Source of the DNA: Actinacidiphila yanglinensis
GTDB lineage: Bacteria > Actinomycetota > Actinomycetes > Streptomycetales > Streptomycetaceae
Length of the DNA: 64,000 nt
Assembly (NCBI RefSeq): GCF_900107965.1
Contig: NZ_FNVU01000014.1
Span: 82,569-146,568, forward strand
Reading direction: 5' to 3'
The translations under genes were made by a program, and so were the position numbers. Within the stretch, counting starts at the first letter, position 1, and the number at the start of each line of letters is the position of its first letter. The notes beneath the pieces are model-generated. The model was not told the origin of the DNA. It made no database searches and worked only from the letters and a program-made list of their open reading frames with translations. Shown here in pieces: positions 26,056 through 35,235 of this stretch.

Positions 26056-28029
26056 TCAGACCTCGATGTTCGACCCCATGATGACGGTCCGCTCGCGGGG
26101 CAGGCCGAAGTGCTCGGCCGCGTCGGCGGTGATGTACGAGGTCGCGACGAACAGCCGCTTGCGCCACGGCCGCATCGTGGGCGCCTTCCCGCGGCGCAGC
26201 TCGATGGTCGACAGGAAGTAGGACGCGCTGTCGAGGTTCAGGCGCCCCTCGGTCCTGGCCGGGTCCAGCATGGCCAGCGCGGCGGGCACGTCGGGCTTCT
26301 CCATGTAGCCGTAGCGGGCGGTGACATGGATGATCCCGTCGTCGGAGTAGCCGAGGCCGTCGATGATGACGCGCTCGTCGGGCCCGACCCGGGGCATCGG
26401 CACCGTCTCGATGCACAGGATCACCACGTGGTCGTGGCGCACGTGGTTGTGCTCGACGTTGGCCCGCATGGCCAGCGGGGTGGTGTGCTTGTCCCGGTTG
26501 AGGAAGACCGCCGTGCCCGGGACCTGGAGCACCTCCGGCTTCCCCTCGCGCAGGTCGTCCACGAACTCCCGCAGCGAGCCCTCGCGCCGGGCCCGCTCCT
26601 CGGTGACCGTGCGGCGGCCGCGCTGCCAGGTGGTCATCACGGTGAACGCGGTGAGGCCGATCAGCAGCGGCAGCCACGCGCCGTGGATGAGCTTGGTCAG
26701 GTTGGCCGCCACGAACAGCAGGTCGACCAGGAGCAGGAAGGTCGCCCCGATGCCCACCAGCCAGGCCGGCGTGCCCCACCGGGTCCGCGCGACGTAGAAG
26801 AACAGCAGGGTGGTGATCGTGATGGTGCCGGTGACCGCCATGCCGAAGGCGAACGCCAGGGCCGTGGAACTACGGAAGGCGAAGATCAGGGTGAGCACCG
26901 AGGCCAGCAGCAGCCAGTTGATGAAGGGCACGTAGATCTGGCCGATGGTGGACTCGGAGGTGTGCGCGATCCGCATCCGCGGCAGGTAGCCGAGTTGGGC
27001 GGCCTGCGAGGTGACCGAGTAGGCGCCGGTGATCACCGCCTGGGAGGCGATCACCGTGGCCGCGGTGGCCAGGAACACCATCGGCAGCCGCCCCCAGTGC
27101 GGCACCAGCAGGAAGAACGGGCTGCTGATGTTGCGGGGGTTGTCCAGGATCAGCGCCCCCTGGCCGAAGTAGCTCAGGATGCAGGCCGGGAAGACGAGGA
27201 ACAGCCATGCGCGGGTGATCGACCGGCGGCCGAAGTGCCCCATGTCGGCGTACAGCGCCTCGGCGCCGGTGACCGCGAGCACGACCGCGGCCAGCGCGAA
27301 GAACGCCGTGCCGAAGTGGCCGGCCAGGAAGCCCAACGCGTAGCCGGGCGAGAGGGCCTTGAGGATGCCGGGGTGGTCGGCGATGCCGCCGATGCCGCAG
27401 GCGGCGATCACCGAGAACCACAGCACCATCACCGGCCCGAACACGCGGCCCACCGCGGCGGTTCCCCTGCGCTGGACCAGGAAGAGCACCACGATGATCG
27501 CCGCGGTGATCGGCACGACGGCGTCTTTCAGGGACGGTTGGACGACCTTGAGCCCTTCGACCGCGGACAGCACCGAGATCGCCGGGGTGATCATGCTGTC
27601 GCCGAAGAACAGCGACGCGCCGAAGATCCCCAGCGCCGCCAGCACCATGGCCGCCCGCCGGCTCCGCTGCGCCTTCCCCTGCCGGAGCAGGGTGATCAGC
27701 GCCATGATGCCGCCCTCGCCGTCGTTGTCGGCGCGCATCGCGAGGAGCACGTAGGTGACCGACACGATGATCGTGACCGACCAGAACACGAGCGACACGA
27801 CGCCGTACACGTTCTGCGAGGAGACCGGCACGGGGTGCGGGTCGTCGGGGTCGAACACGGTCTGCAGCGTGTAGAGCGGGCTGGTCCCCAGGTCCCCGAA
27901 GACGACGCCGAGCGCGCCGATCGTCAGGGCCAGTTGGGCCGTTTTCCGCGCGCCCGACCCGGGTTCCCGGACCTCCGGCGCCGGCTCCGAGCCGCCGTCA
28001 GGCACGTTTCCCCGCCCACGATCAGGCAT
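26056..28029 (-). CDS. kup: Kup-type potassium uptake protein
   Basis: This 657-residue KUP/HAK transporter probably imports K+ with protons. It has the family start ALTIGALGVVFGDLGTSPLYTLQTVF, then about twelve membrane segments including GDSMITPAISVLSAVEGL and GAEALYADMGHFG. A roughly 170-residue cytosolic tail follows. The start at ATG 28029 is fixed by GGAGGAGGA six bases upstream. It is divergent from a sigma factor gene. With the kdp operon at 52-57 kb, the window has a low- and a high-affinity K+ system. Confidence 0.95.
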   Translation of the reverse strand: MPDRGRGNVPDGGSEPAPEVREPGSGARKTAQLALTIGALGVVFGDLGTSPLYTLQTVFDPDDPHPVPVSSQNVYGVVSLVFWSVTIIVSVTYVLLAMRADNDGEGGIMALITLLRQGKAQRSRRAAMVLAALGIFGASLFFGDSMITPAISVLSAVEGLKVVQPSLKDAVVPITAAIIVVLFLVQRRGTAAVGRVFGPVMVLWFSVIAACGIGGIADHPGILKALSPGYALGFLAGHFGTAFFALAAVVLAVTGAEALYADMGHFGRRSITRAWLFLVFPACILSYFGQGALILDNPRNISSPFFLLVPHWGRLPMVFLATAATVIASQAVITGAYSVTSQAAQLGYLPRMRIAHTSESTIGQIYVPFINWLLLASVLTLIFAFRSSTALAFAFGMAVTGTITITTLLFFYVARTRWGTPAWLVGIGATFLLLVDLLFVAANLTKLIHGAWLPLLIGLTAFTVMTTWQRGRRTVTEERARREGSLREFVDDLREGKPEVLQVPGTAVFLNRDKHTTPLAMRANVEHNHVRHDHVVILCIETVPMPRVGPDERVIIDGLGYSDDGIIHVTARYGYMEKPDVPAALAMLDPARTEGRLNLDSASYFLSTIELRRGKAPTMRPWRKRLFVATSYITADAAEHFGLPRERTVIMGSNIEV

Positions 28030-28172
28030 GACGTTCCTCCTCCGCGCGGTCTTCGTGGCCGGATCGGCGCACCAGCGGACGATATCCCGATCCTCGCGCG
28101 CGGCCGGGATGCCGGGCGCCCCCGTCCCGGCGCCTCCTCCACCACCCCGTCTTCCTCGCGGAGCCGGTCCGT

Positions 28173-28197
28173 AACGTTTCCCGGGCCCCGGCGCGTC
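28173..28197 (+). promoter_or_regulatory. Possible ECF-type promoter upstream of the sigma gene
   Basis: AAC at 28173-28175 and CGTC at 28194-28197, 18 bases apart, match the usual ECF sigma pattern (AAC near -35, CGT near -10). It lies 37 bases before the sigma gene, and autoregulation would be expected for this family. Confidence 0.4.
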
Positions 28198-28233
28198 ATT
28201 GGAGTGTGGACCGTACGGGAGGGGTGGGGCCGG

Positions 28234-28746
28234 ATGCGTAGTGCGGCGACCGATGCGTACCGGGAGTTCGCGGCGGCGCGGGCGGGGCACCTCTTCCGCT
28301 CCGCGTGCCTGCTGGCCGGGGGCGACACCCACCTGGCCGAGGACCTCGTCCAGGAGACGCTGGGCCGGATGTACGTGGTGTGGGGCCGGATGGGCAAGGT
28401 CGACAACCCGGCCGGCTACGCCCAGACGGTGCTGGTGCGCACCTTCCTCACCCACCAGAGGCGGCGCAGCAGCCGGGAGAGACCGTCCGCCGAGCTGCCG
28501 GACCGCCCCGCGCACGACTCCGGCGGGGACGCCACGCTGCGGGTCACCCTGCTGACCGCGCTCGCCGCGCTCGGGCCCAAGGACCGGGCCGTGCTGGTGC
28601 TGCGCTACTGGGAGGACCACAGCGTCGAGGAGACCGCCGCGGCCCTGCAGTCCACGCCCGGCGCGGTACGCACCCGCTCCGCACGCGCCCTCGCCCGGCT
28701 CCGCCACGAACTGGACGGCAGCCTGGTCGATCTCGTGACCGGCTGA
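28234..28746 (+). CDS. SigE-family RNA polymerase sigma factor (ECF)
   Basis: The 170-residue protein has region 2 (LFRSACLLAGGDTHLAEDLVQETLGRMYVVWGRM, NPAGYAQTVLVRTFL) and region 4 (LGPKDRAVLVLRYWEDHSVEETAAAL). This is the pattern of the SigE-family group abundant in Streptomyces. It directs RNA polymerase to a small regulon. GGGAGGGG precedes ATG 28234 by 9 bases. The next gene encodes a single-pass membrane protein in the place where the partner of such sigma factors normally stands. Confidence 0.92.
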   Translation: MRSAATDAYREFAAARAGHLFRSACLLAGGDTHLAEDLVQETLGRMYVVWGRMGKVDNPAGYAQTVLVRTFLTHQRRRSSRERPSAELPDRPAHDSGGDATLRVTLLTALAALGPKDRAVLVLRYWEDHSVEETAAALQSTPGAVRTRSARALARLRHELDGSLVDLVTG

Positions 28747-28922
28747 ACGGGCCCCGACGATCGGCTCGTTCGGCCGGCCGGCCCCGAACGCGGCCGTGCC
28801 CGCGCGGTCCTGTCCCTCCCGGGGTGCGCCCCACGCACCTGGCCGCTCCCCCGCTTTCCCTCCCCCCCGCTCGCTTCCGTTCCCCCTTCACCGACCGTGC
28901 CCCCAGAAGACGGAGATCCCGC

Positions 28923-29843
28923 ATGCCCAACCACCCTGACCCGACCGCGTACGACGCCTCCGACGACCCGGCCGGCGCCGCCGAGGCGGACGCCTTCACC
29001 ACCGCGTTGCGACGCGCCGCGGACGGCCTCCCGCCCGCCGACGGCCGGGCCCTGGTCGCCGCCGGGTTCGCCCGCGGCCGTACGCTGCGCCGCCGCCGCG
29101 CGGCGGTGGTCACCGCGGGGGTGGCGGTGCTCGCGCTCGCCGGAACCGGCGGCGTGCTGGCGGCCGGTGCCGGCCACGGCACGGCGACCGGCACCGCGAC
29201 CGGCGTCGCCGCCGCCCCGGACCGGTCCGGCGGCTCGCCCGCGTCGGGGAGCCTCGCGGCCACCGCCAAGGCCGTCCCGCCGGTGAGCGCACGGCGGATG
29301 GAGGACCTGCTGGTCTCGCTGCTGCCGCCCGGCACGATCTCCGGGCGGGACGGGCGCGGCACCGACGACCCCCTGCCGCCGTACGCGCACGTGGTGTTCG
29401 ACGACGGCCACGGCCCGGCCGCGATCGAGGTCATCGTCGAGAACGGCGGTGCGGCCCCCGCGGAGTGCTCCTCCGACGCGCCCGCCGGCACCTCCTGCAC
29501 GCAGTCCCACGTCCACGGCGGCACCCTCACCGTGCTGAAGACCTTCGAGTACCCGGACCACCGCGCCGAGACCAAGGACTGGGAGGCCGTCTTCCGCACG
29601 AAGGACGGCGCCCAGGTCACGGTCAACGAGTGGAACGCCGCCGCGGAGAAGGGCGCTCCGGTGAGCCGCCCCGAACCGCCGCTCAGCGCGGCCCGGTTGG
29701 GCGCCCTCGCGACCAGCGACGTGTGGCGGAAGGTGATCGCCGCGACGCCGCGCGCGGACAAGGCCGGTGTGCCCGGGAAGGCCGGTGCCGGCACGAAGGA
29801 CGGGGCGGTCCCGAACACGTCCACCGGCGTGGTGGCGGGCTGA
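28923..29843 (+). CDS. Single-pass membrane protein, probable partner of the sigma factor
   Basis: The 306-residue product has an acidic cytosolic N-terminus (DDPAGAAEADAFTTALRRAADGLPP), one membrane segment (about 60-83) and an extracytoplasmic domain of about 220 residues containing two cysteines. This is the usual layout of the gene after SigE-family sigma factors, where the N-terminal helix is thought to hold the sigma factor. No zinc-binding anti-sigma motif (HxxxCxxC) is visible, so anti-sigma action is inferred from position. GGAGA lies upstream of ATG 28923. Confidence 0.75.
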   Translation: MPNHPDPTAYDASDDPAGAAEADAFTTALRRAADGLPPADGRALVAAGFARGRTLRRRRAAVVTAGVAVLALAGTGGVLAAGAGHGTATGTATGVAAAPDRSGGSPASGSLAATAKAVPPVSARRMEDLLVSLLPPGTISGRDGRGTDDPLPPYAHVVFDDGHGPAAIEVIVENGGAAPAECSSDAPAGTSCTQSHVHGGTLTVLKTFEYPDHRAETKDWEAVFRTKDGAQVTVNEWNAAAEKGAPVSRPEPPLSAARLGALATSDVWRKVIAATPRADKAGVPGKAGAGTKDGAVPNTSTGVVAG

Positions 29844-29853
29844 GCACGGCCGC

Positions 29854-29896
29854 GGCGGCGCCCCTCCCGGCCCGGCAGGGCGGGAGGGGCGCCGCC
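29854..29896 (+). terminator. Long GC hairpin after the sigma/partner genes
   Basis: A 16-bp perfect stem (29854-29869 with 29881-29896) and 11-base loop begin ten bases after the stop. There is no T-run. Confidence 0.7.
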
Positions 29897-30045
29897 GTAC
29901 GTCCGCGGGTGCTCCGCCCGCTCCCGGAGCGCCGTCCGGACCCGTCCGGCGTAGCGTGGGAACCAGGAACGTGCTGCCGTCTCCGTCGGACCGCCTGCCG
30001 GGAGCGACCGCCTTCCGCCGCGGTGCGACGGGCGGAGGAGGAGCG

Positions 30046-31110
30046 ATGTCCGTTGCGGAACTCGACCAGGCGAAGCAGGAGGCGTTCGCGGGCCGGATGA
30101 TCCAGGTGGTGAACGACACCTGCCTGGGGCTGATGGCGGGCCTGGGCCACGAGACCGGCCTGTTCGACACGATGGCCGGCATGGCGCCGGCGACCAGCAC
30201 CGAGATCGCCCGGGCCGCCGGGCTGCACGAGCGCTACGTCCGGGAGTGGCTGGGCGCGATGGTGACCGGCGGCATCGTCGACTACGAGCCCGAGCGGGAG
30301 GCGTACACCCTGCCGCCCGAGCACGCCGCCTCGCTCACGCGGGCGGCCGGCCCCGACAACCTGGCCAGGATCGCCCAGGACTTCGGGATGATGGGCGAGG
30401 TGGAGCAGCGGGTGGTGGACGCCTTCCGCACCGGGGCGGGGGTGCCGTACTCCGCGTACCCGCGGTTCCAGGCGCTGCAGGCGGAGGAGTCCGGCGAGGT
30501 CTTCGACCGCTCCCTGGTCGACGGGATCATCCCGCTGGCGCCCGGCCTCACCGAGCGGCTGCGCGCGGGCATCGACGTGCTGGACATCGGGACCGGGCAG
30601 GGCCGCGCGGTGAACGTGCTGGCCAGGGCCTTCCCGGCCAGCCGGTGCCACGGCCTGGACGTGTCCGAGGAGGGCATCACCACGGCACGCGCCGAGGCGG
30701 CCGAATGGGGCCTGGACAACGCGGAGTTCCACCTCGGTGACAGTACGCAGCCGCCCGGCACCTACGACCTGGTCACGGCGTTCGACGTCATCCACGACCT
30801 GGCCCGGCCGGCCCGCACCCTTGACGCCGTCGCCCGGGCGCTGCGGGACGGGGGCGTGTTCCTGATGGGGGACATCGCGGCGTCCAGCCGGCTGGAGGAG
30901 AACATCGACCACCCGCTGGGGCCCGGGCTCTACACCTTCTCCGTCTTCTACTGCCTGAGCGTCTCGCTCGGCGAGGGCGGCGCGGGCCTGGGCACCGTAT
31001 GGGGCGAGCAGACCGCCCGGCGGATGCTCGCCGAGGCGGGGTTCGGCCGCGTCGACACCCGGCGGATCGAGAGCGACATCCTGAACGTCTACTACGTGGC
31101 GAGGCGTTAG
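30046..31110 (+). CDS. SAM-dependent methyltransferase with N-terminal winged helix
   Basis: The 354-residue protein begins with a helical, winged-helix-like dimerisation part (STEIARAAGLHERYVREWLGAMVTGGIV, about 50-80). The Rossmann methyltransferase domain follows (VLDIGTGQGRAVNVL from 178, then VTAFDVIHDLARP). This layout matches proteins like mycobacterial Rv2258c. The methyl acceptor is unknown. GGAGGAGGAG precedes ATG 30046. It stands alone between two terminator-like hairpins. Confidence 0.85.
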   Translation: MSVAELDQAKQEAFAGRMIQVVNDTCLGLMAGLGHETGLFDTMAGMAPATSTEIARAAGLHERYVREWLGAMVTGGIVDYEPEREAYTLPPEHAASLTRAAGPDNLARIAQDFGMMGEVEQRVVDAFRTGAGVPYSAYPRFQALQAEESGEVFDRSLVDGIIPLAPGLTERLRAGIDVLDIGTGQGRAVNVLARAFPASRCHGLDVSEEGITTARAEAAEWGLDNAEFHLGDSTQPPGTYDLVTAFDVIHDLARPARTLDAVARALRDGGVFLMGDIAASSRLEENIDHPLGPGLYTFSVFYCLSVSLGEGGAGLGTVWGEQTARRMLAEAGFGRVDTRRIESDILNVYYVARR

Positions 31111-31526
31111 GGCCTGTCGCTCGGATCTGCGCGGCGCCGGATCGGGGCCCGGTGACGAGGTGTTATCGCACCTCGGACGCCGCCGGTCACGCCGGGAGAC
31201 GCTATGGTTGCGGCTTGCTCGGACCCGTCCCCACGGCCCACTGATCTGCGGTGCACGAGAACATGGCACGACCCGGCAGTCCACGCGTGCGCGCCACCGG
31301 AACGCCGGCGGCGCGGCGGGTGCGTGCCACCGCACGTCCCACCCATGAATTCCGAAGACCCGGCAAGACACCTTCCACCAGCTCGTCCCTCGATCAATCG
31401 GGGCCGGAGCGACGGTGCGCGTGCCGGGTCACGTCCGGGGCGGGCGGGTAGGCCCACCTCCTCCGCCGGCGGCTGCTCGGCCGGCCCGCCGCCGTCATGC
31501 CTTCCGGTCACGGGAATGGGTAAGAC
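31111..31526. other. Intergenic region before the LAL regulator
   Basis: No gene is seen in these 416 bases. A hairpin with a 7-bp stem and 6-base loop (CGAGGTG 31156-31162 with CACCTCG 31169-31175) lies shortly after the methyltransferase stop. A TATGGT hexamer at 31202-31207 could be a -10. Palindromic GGATC/GATCC-like patches occur near 31130-31145. Confidence 0.4.
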
Positions 31527-34475
31527 ATGCAGACGGCGCAGTCAGGACTGGTCGGCCGCGACCGGGAGATCGGCGAGGTCGAGGCGATGCTCACCGCGGC
31601 CGCGGGCGGCGCCGGCCGGGTGGTGGTGGTCAGCGCGGGCGCGGGGACGGGGAAGTCCGCGCTCCTCGACACCGCCCTCGACCGGGCCCGGCGCGAGGGG
31701 TTCACGGTGCTGTCGGCCCGCGGGATATCCTCCGAGCGCGAGCTGCCGTTCGGGCTGGTGAGCAGGCTGTTCGAGCCGGTCGCCGCCGAACTGGCGCAGG
31801 CCGGGCCGCCGTTCACCGGACTCGGCCACGAGGCGCCGCACCCGCCCGCCGGCTGCTTGCCCGACCACGCCCTCTCGGTCGAACTCCACGCCTTCCACCG
31901 GGCGCTGGCGCGGCTGTCCACCCGGGCGCCCGTGCTCGTCGCCGTCGACGACCTCCAGTACCTCGACCGCGAGTCGCTGCGCTGGCTCAGCGCCCTGCCG
32001 CAACGCGTCGACCACGCACGGATCGCGGTGATGCTCACCGTGTGCCCGGGCGAGCCGTGCGCCGACCCCGCGGTGCTGGACGAGCTGCTGTCCGTGAGCG
32101 CGGTGGAGTTGCACCCGGCGGCCCTGAGCGCGCCCGCCACCTCGACAGTGATCGAACGCGCGCTGGACGCCGCGCCCGACGCGCCGTTCGTCGCGGCCGT
32201 CATGCGGGAGGCGGGCGGAAACCCGCTGTCCGTCACCGAGTTGACCTCGGTGCTGCGGGACCGGGCGGTCACCCCCACCTCCGACTCGGCGGGCGTGCTC
32301 GACGACATCGCGGTCCCCCGGCTCGCCGCCCGGCTGCGCGCCCGGCTGCGCCGGATATCGCCGCACGCCCTCGACATCGCCCGCGCCACCGCCGTGCTGG
32401 GGGCCGAGGCGGACCTCGCCCGGGTCGCCCGGCTGTGCGGTCTGGCCCCCGAGGCGGTCATGGCGGTCGCGACGGCGCTCGGCCGGGCCGGGCTGATGGA
32501 GCCCGCGGGCGAATCCCTGGCGTTCGCCCAGCCCTTGACCCGCAGCACGCTGCTGAGGGACGTGCCGCTCGCGGACCTGCACGCGCTGCACACCAGGGCG
32601 GCCGGAATCCTGCGGGCCACCGGCGCGCCCGGCGACCGGGCGGCCGAGCAGCTCATGGCGGCGTCCGCGCCCGGGGAAGGGTGGGCCGCCCAGCCGTGGG
32701 CGGCCGACGTCCTGCGCGAGGCCGCCGCGACCGCGCTCGGCCGCGGCGAGCCCGAACGGGCCGGCGCCTACCTCGCCAGGGCCCTGCGCGAACCGCTCCC
32801 GGCCGCCACCCGCACCACCCTGCTGGCCGAACTGGGCCACGCCGAGGGGTTCGTGGACCTCGGCGCGGCGATCGGCCACCTGACGGCGGCGACCCGGGAC
32901 CAGCGCGTCCGGGACGGCAGTCCCCGGGCGGAGCGGGGCGTGCGTTCCGAACACGGACGGGCCGACGACGTGCTGCCGGACGACGTGCGGGCCGTACCGG
33001 CCGGGCAGCCGCCCGAGCACGCCCTCCCCGAGCGGGCGCTGCGCGAGCTGGCCGAGCACCTCACCGCCACCGGCCGCCCCGACGAGGCCCGGCACCTGCT
33101 CTCCGAGCGGCCGGAGTCGATACCCGGCGCGCGCGCCCTGTGGCTCGCGGAGCTGCGGTGCGACACCGAGGCGGAGAACGCCGGCGGCCCGCTGCCCCGC
33201 CTGCGCCGGCCGGCCCGGCCCGACGGCGTCGACGAGGGCCGCTACCTCGGCCTGCTCGCCACGCGCACCGCGCGGGCCGGCCGCTCCCGGTCCCGGGCCG
33301 TGGCATTCGCCGAACAGGCGCTGGCGGTCCTCCCGGTCACCCCGGAGGCGCTGCCGCCCACCCTGCGCGCCGTGCAGGTGCTCGCGCAGGCCGGCCGGGC
33401 CGAGGACGCGATCGAGCGCTGCGACGAGCTGGCCGGGCAGGCAGCGCGCTGGGGTCACCGGCCGGGCCTGGCCGCCGTCCGGTCGCTGCGCGGGCTGGTC
33501 GCGCACCGGCTGGGCCGGATGCCGGCCGCGGCCGAGGACGCCGCGGCCGCGCTGGAGCTCCTCGTCGGGTGCCGCGCCCCCCGGCACAGCGGCGCGACCG
33601 TGGAACTGCTGGCCCGGCTGGTCGAGATCCACGTCGAGCTGGGCGGGTACGACGAGGCCGCGGCCCTGATCGTGCAGGCGGAACCGCGCCCCGAGGCGTG
33701 GCGGACCTGGGGCGGCACCGCGCTGCTGCTCGCCCGGGGCCGGCTGCGGGTCGCCGCCGGGCAGCCGGCGGACGGGCTGCGGGACCTGCTGGCGGCCGGC
33801 GGCCGGCTGCCGGCCTGGAAGGTGGACAACCCGGCCGTCGCGCCGTGGCGGTCCGGCGCCGCGCGGGCGCTGCTGGCGCTCGGCGAGCCGGCCGAGGCCC
33901 GCCGGTACGCCGCGGACGAGGTGGAGCAGGCGCGGCGCTGGGGCACGCCCGGCCCGCTCGCGGCCGCCCTGCGCGCGATGGGCGCCGTCGCGGGCGGCGC
34001 CGAGGGGCTCGCGGTGCTGGAGAAGTCGGTCTCCGTGGCGGAGCGTTCGGACGGCCGGCTGGACCTGGCGCGGTCGCTGGCGGAGCACGGTGCGGCGCTG
34101 AACCGCGCGAAGCGCCGCGAGCCGGCCCGGCGGGCGCTGCGTGCGGCGCTCGACCTCGCAGAGGAGTGCGGCTGCGCCGACCTGGCCGGCCGGGCCCGGA
34201 TCGAGCTGTACGCGTCCGGTGGCCGCCCACCGAGGTCCACCGACACCGCGGGGGTCGCCGCCCTCACGGCGGCCGAGCTGCGAACCGCCACCCTCGCCGC
34301 GGAGGGCCGCACCAACCGGGAACTCGCGGAGATCCTGCTGGTGGGCCTGCGGACCGTCGAGGTGCACCTCACCCACGCCTACCGCAAGCTCGGCATCGAG
34401 GGCCGCGAGCACCTGCCCGCGGTGCTGCTCGGCCGCGCGGACCCCCGGGTCGAGTCCCGCGCAGACTCCCGCTGA
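31527..34475 (+). CDS. LuxR-family transcriptional regulator, LAL type
   Basis: The 982-residue regulator has an N-terminal AAA/STAND ATPase (GLVGRDREIGEVE, Walker A GAGTGKSALL at 38-47, Walker B-like VLVAVDDLQYLD) and a long TPR-like middle. The C-terminal LuxR helix-turn-helix reads LTAAELRTATLAAEGRTNRELAEILLVGLRTVEVHL in consecutive parts. Proteins of this LAL type often activate secondary-metabolite or secretion clusters. It ends 520 bases before the precursor peptide gene on the same strand, making it a candidate activator of the peptide-export operon. A good ribosome binding site is not obvious before ATG 31527. Confidence 0.9.
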   Translation: MQTAQSGLVGRDREIGEVEAMLTAAAGGAGRVVVVSAGAGTGKSALLDTALDRARREGFTVLSARGISSERELPFGLVSRLFEPVAAELAQAGPPFTGLGHEAPHPPAGCLPDHALSVELHAFHRALARLSTRAPVLVAVDDLQYLDRESLRWLSALPQRVDHARIAVMLTVCPGEPCADPAVLDELLSVSAVELHPAALSAPATSTVIERALDAAPDAPFVAAVMREAGGNPLSVTELTSVLRDRAVTPTSDSAGVLDDIAVPRLAARLRARLRRISPHALDIARATAVLGAEADLARVARLCGLAPEAVMAVATALGRAGLMEPAGESLAFAQPLTRSTLLRDVPLADLHALHTRAAGILRATGAPGDRAAEQLMAASAPGEGWAAQPWAADVLREAAATALGRGEPERAGAYLARALREPLPAATRTTLLAELGHAEGFVDLGAAIGHLTAATRDQRVRDGSPRAERGVRSEHGRADDVLPDDVRAVPAGQPPEHALPERALRELAEHLTATGRPDEARHLLSERPESIPGARALWLAELRCDTEAENAGGPLPRLRRPARPDGVDEGRYLGLLATRTARAGRSRSRAVAFAEQALAVLPVTPEALPPTLRAVQVLAQAGRAEDAIERCDELAGQAARWGHRPGLAAVRSLRGLVAHRLGRMPAAAEDAAAALELLVGCRAPRHSGATVELLARLVEIHVELGGYDEAAALIVQAEPRPEAWRTWGGTALLLARGRLRVAAGQPADGLRDLLAAGGRLPAWKVDNPAVAPWRSGAARALLALGEPAEARRYAADEVEQARRWGTPGPLAAALRAMGAVAGGAEGLAVLEKSVSVAERSDGRLDLARSLAEHGAALNRAKRREPARRALRAALDLAEECGCADLAGRARIELYASGGRPPRSTDTAGVAALTAAELRTATLAAEGRTNRELAEILLVGLRTVEVHLTHAYRKLGIEGREHLPAVLLGRADPRVESRADSR

Positions 34476-34995
34476 GCGCACCACGCTTCCGCCGCCTGCG
34501 TTCGAACTCCCTTGGCGCGCACCGCACTTCGTCCCACGCCCGCGGACTCCCGCTGACCACCGCGGACTTCCGCGCTGCCCGCGTGGACCCCCGCTGCGTG
34601 CCCGAACGCTTCCCCAGCGTGGCCCCGGCCAATCCTGCACACAGTGAACGCATAAGGCGCACAGCATCCTGACGGGATCCGCTGCGGGCGGCAGCCGTAA
34701 ATCGTAAGTCGCAGGAATGTCCGCATCGCGGTCGACGCCGTGCCGCGGTGGGAGGAATAGCCGTTCGAAGTATGTGAAGAAATCGTCGGCATCCGGTGGG
34801 CGATCGGCCACGAATACCGGTAGCGGTACCGAAAGGCTGACCGAAACATCGAGGTGACCGGGGTGGCCGGGGGGCCGGAACGCGTACTAGCGTCCAGCGT
34901 CGAACGGGAGTTGTGAAATACGTTCGGACCGTCATTCGAACATCCGGCTCCCGCTCACCACGGAATTCCGCAGAGCCACGAAGGGAACGCAATTC
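34476..34995. promoter_or_regulatory. Regulatory region upstream of the double-glycine peptide operon
   Basis: This 520-bp non-coding region, with lower GC from about 34,630, separates the LAL gene from the precursor gene. It has three TTCGAA motifs (GTTCGAAC 34500-34507, GTTCGAAG 34763-34770, ATTCGAAC 34934-34941). The last is half of an inverted repeat with GTTCG at 34922. TAGCGT at 34888-34893 could be a -10 about 100 bases before the start. CGGAATTCCGC occurs at 34961-34971. Just after the LAL stop, variants of GCGGACTCCCGCTGACC recur (34458, 34542, 34561 and 34583). Confidence 0.5.
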
Positions 34996-35214
34996 ATGCG
35001 TAACACCACTCCTCAGGTCGAGACCCGCGAGCTTGCCGACGGCGACCTGGACAACATCTCCGGTGGCCTCGGCGTCGGCGTGGACCTCAACGGTCTGGGC
35101 CTGGACAGCCTGCTCGCCCCGGTCGCCAACGCGCTGCCCGTCGGCGAGGTCACCGGCCTGGTCGGCGGCGCCACCAACACGCTGACGGGCCTCACCGGTC
35201 TCGCGGGTCTCTGA
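34996..35214 (+). CDS. Double-glycine leader precursor peptide (72 aa), putative bacteriocin-like peptide
   Basis: The leader (residues 1-24) ends ELADGDLDNISGG. Counting back from the cut site, it has Gly-1, Gly-2, Ile-4, Leu-7, Asp-8 and Leu-12, the exact hydrophobic/acidic pattern read by C39 peptidases. The predicted 48-residue product is Gly/Leu/Val-rich, has no Cys, Lys, Arg, His, Trp, Tyr or Phe and only three acidic residues. It contains overlapping GxxxG motifs (core G26-G30-G34) and repeated TGL units at the end. AAGGGA lies upstream of ATG 34996. The adaptor, C39 transporter and second ABC transporter follow on the same strand. No modifying enzyme is near, so I infer an unmodified exported peptide of unknown role. 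Confidence 0.85.
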   Translation: MRNTTPQVETRELADGDLDNISGGLGVGVDLNGLGLDSLLAPVANALPVGEVTGLVGGATNTLTGLTGLAGL

Positions 35215-35235
35215 TCGCGAGATGCCCGACCATGG

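Noticed and set aside
30046-31110. Methyltransferase as a tailoring enzyme for the export peptide
   Set aside because: It is separated by a 416-bp gap and a 3-kb regulator, lacks any precursor-recognition element and resembles small-molecule methyltransferases.
31105-31180. GGGCCTGTCGCTCGGATC after the methyltransferase gene as a possible insertion-sequence end
   Set aside because: It recalls ends of some Streptomyces insertion elements, but no partner inverted repeat, target duplication or transposase fragment is visible.
34498-34520. GTTCGAAC resembling a tRNA T-loop
   Set aside because: The flanking bases do not form a T-stem and no acceptor, D or anticodon arms can be drawn.
34379-34849. 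Minus-strand frame between the LAL gene and the peptide gene
   Set aside because: It overlaps the 3' end of the LAL gene, contains repeat-like Arg/Ser blocks and has no plausible start region or coding bias.
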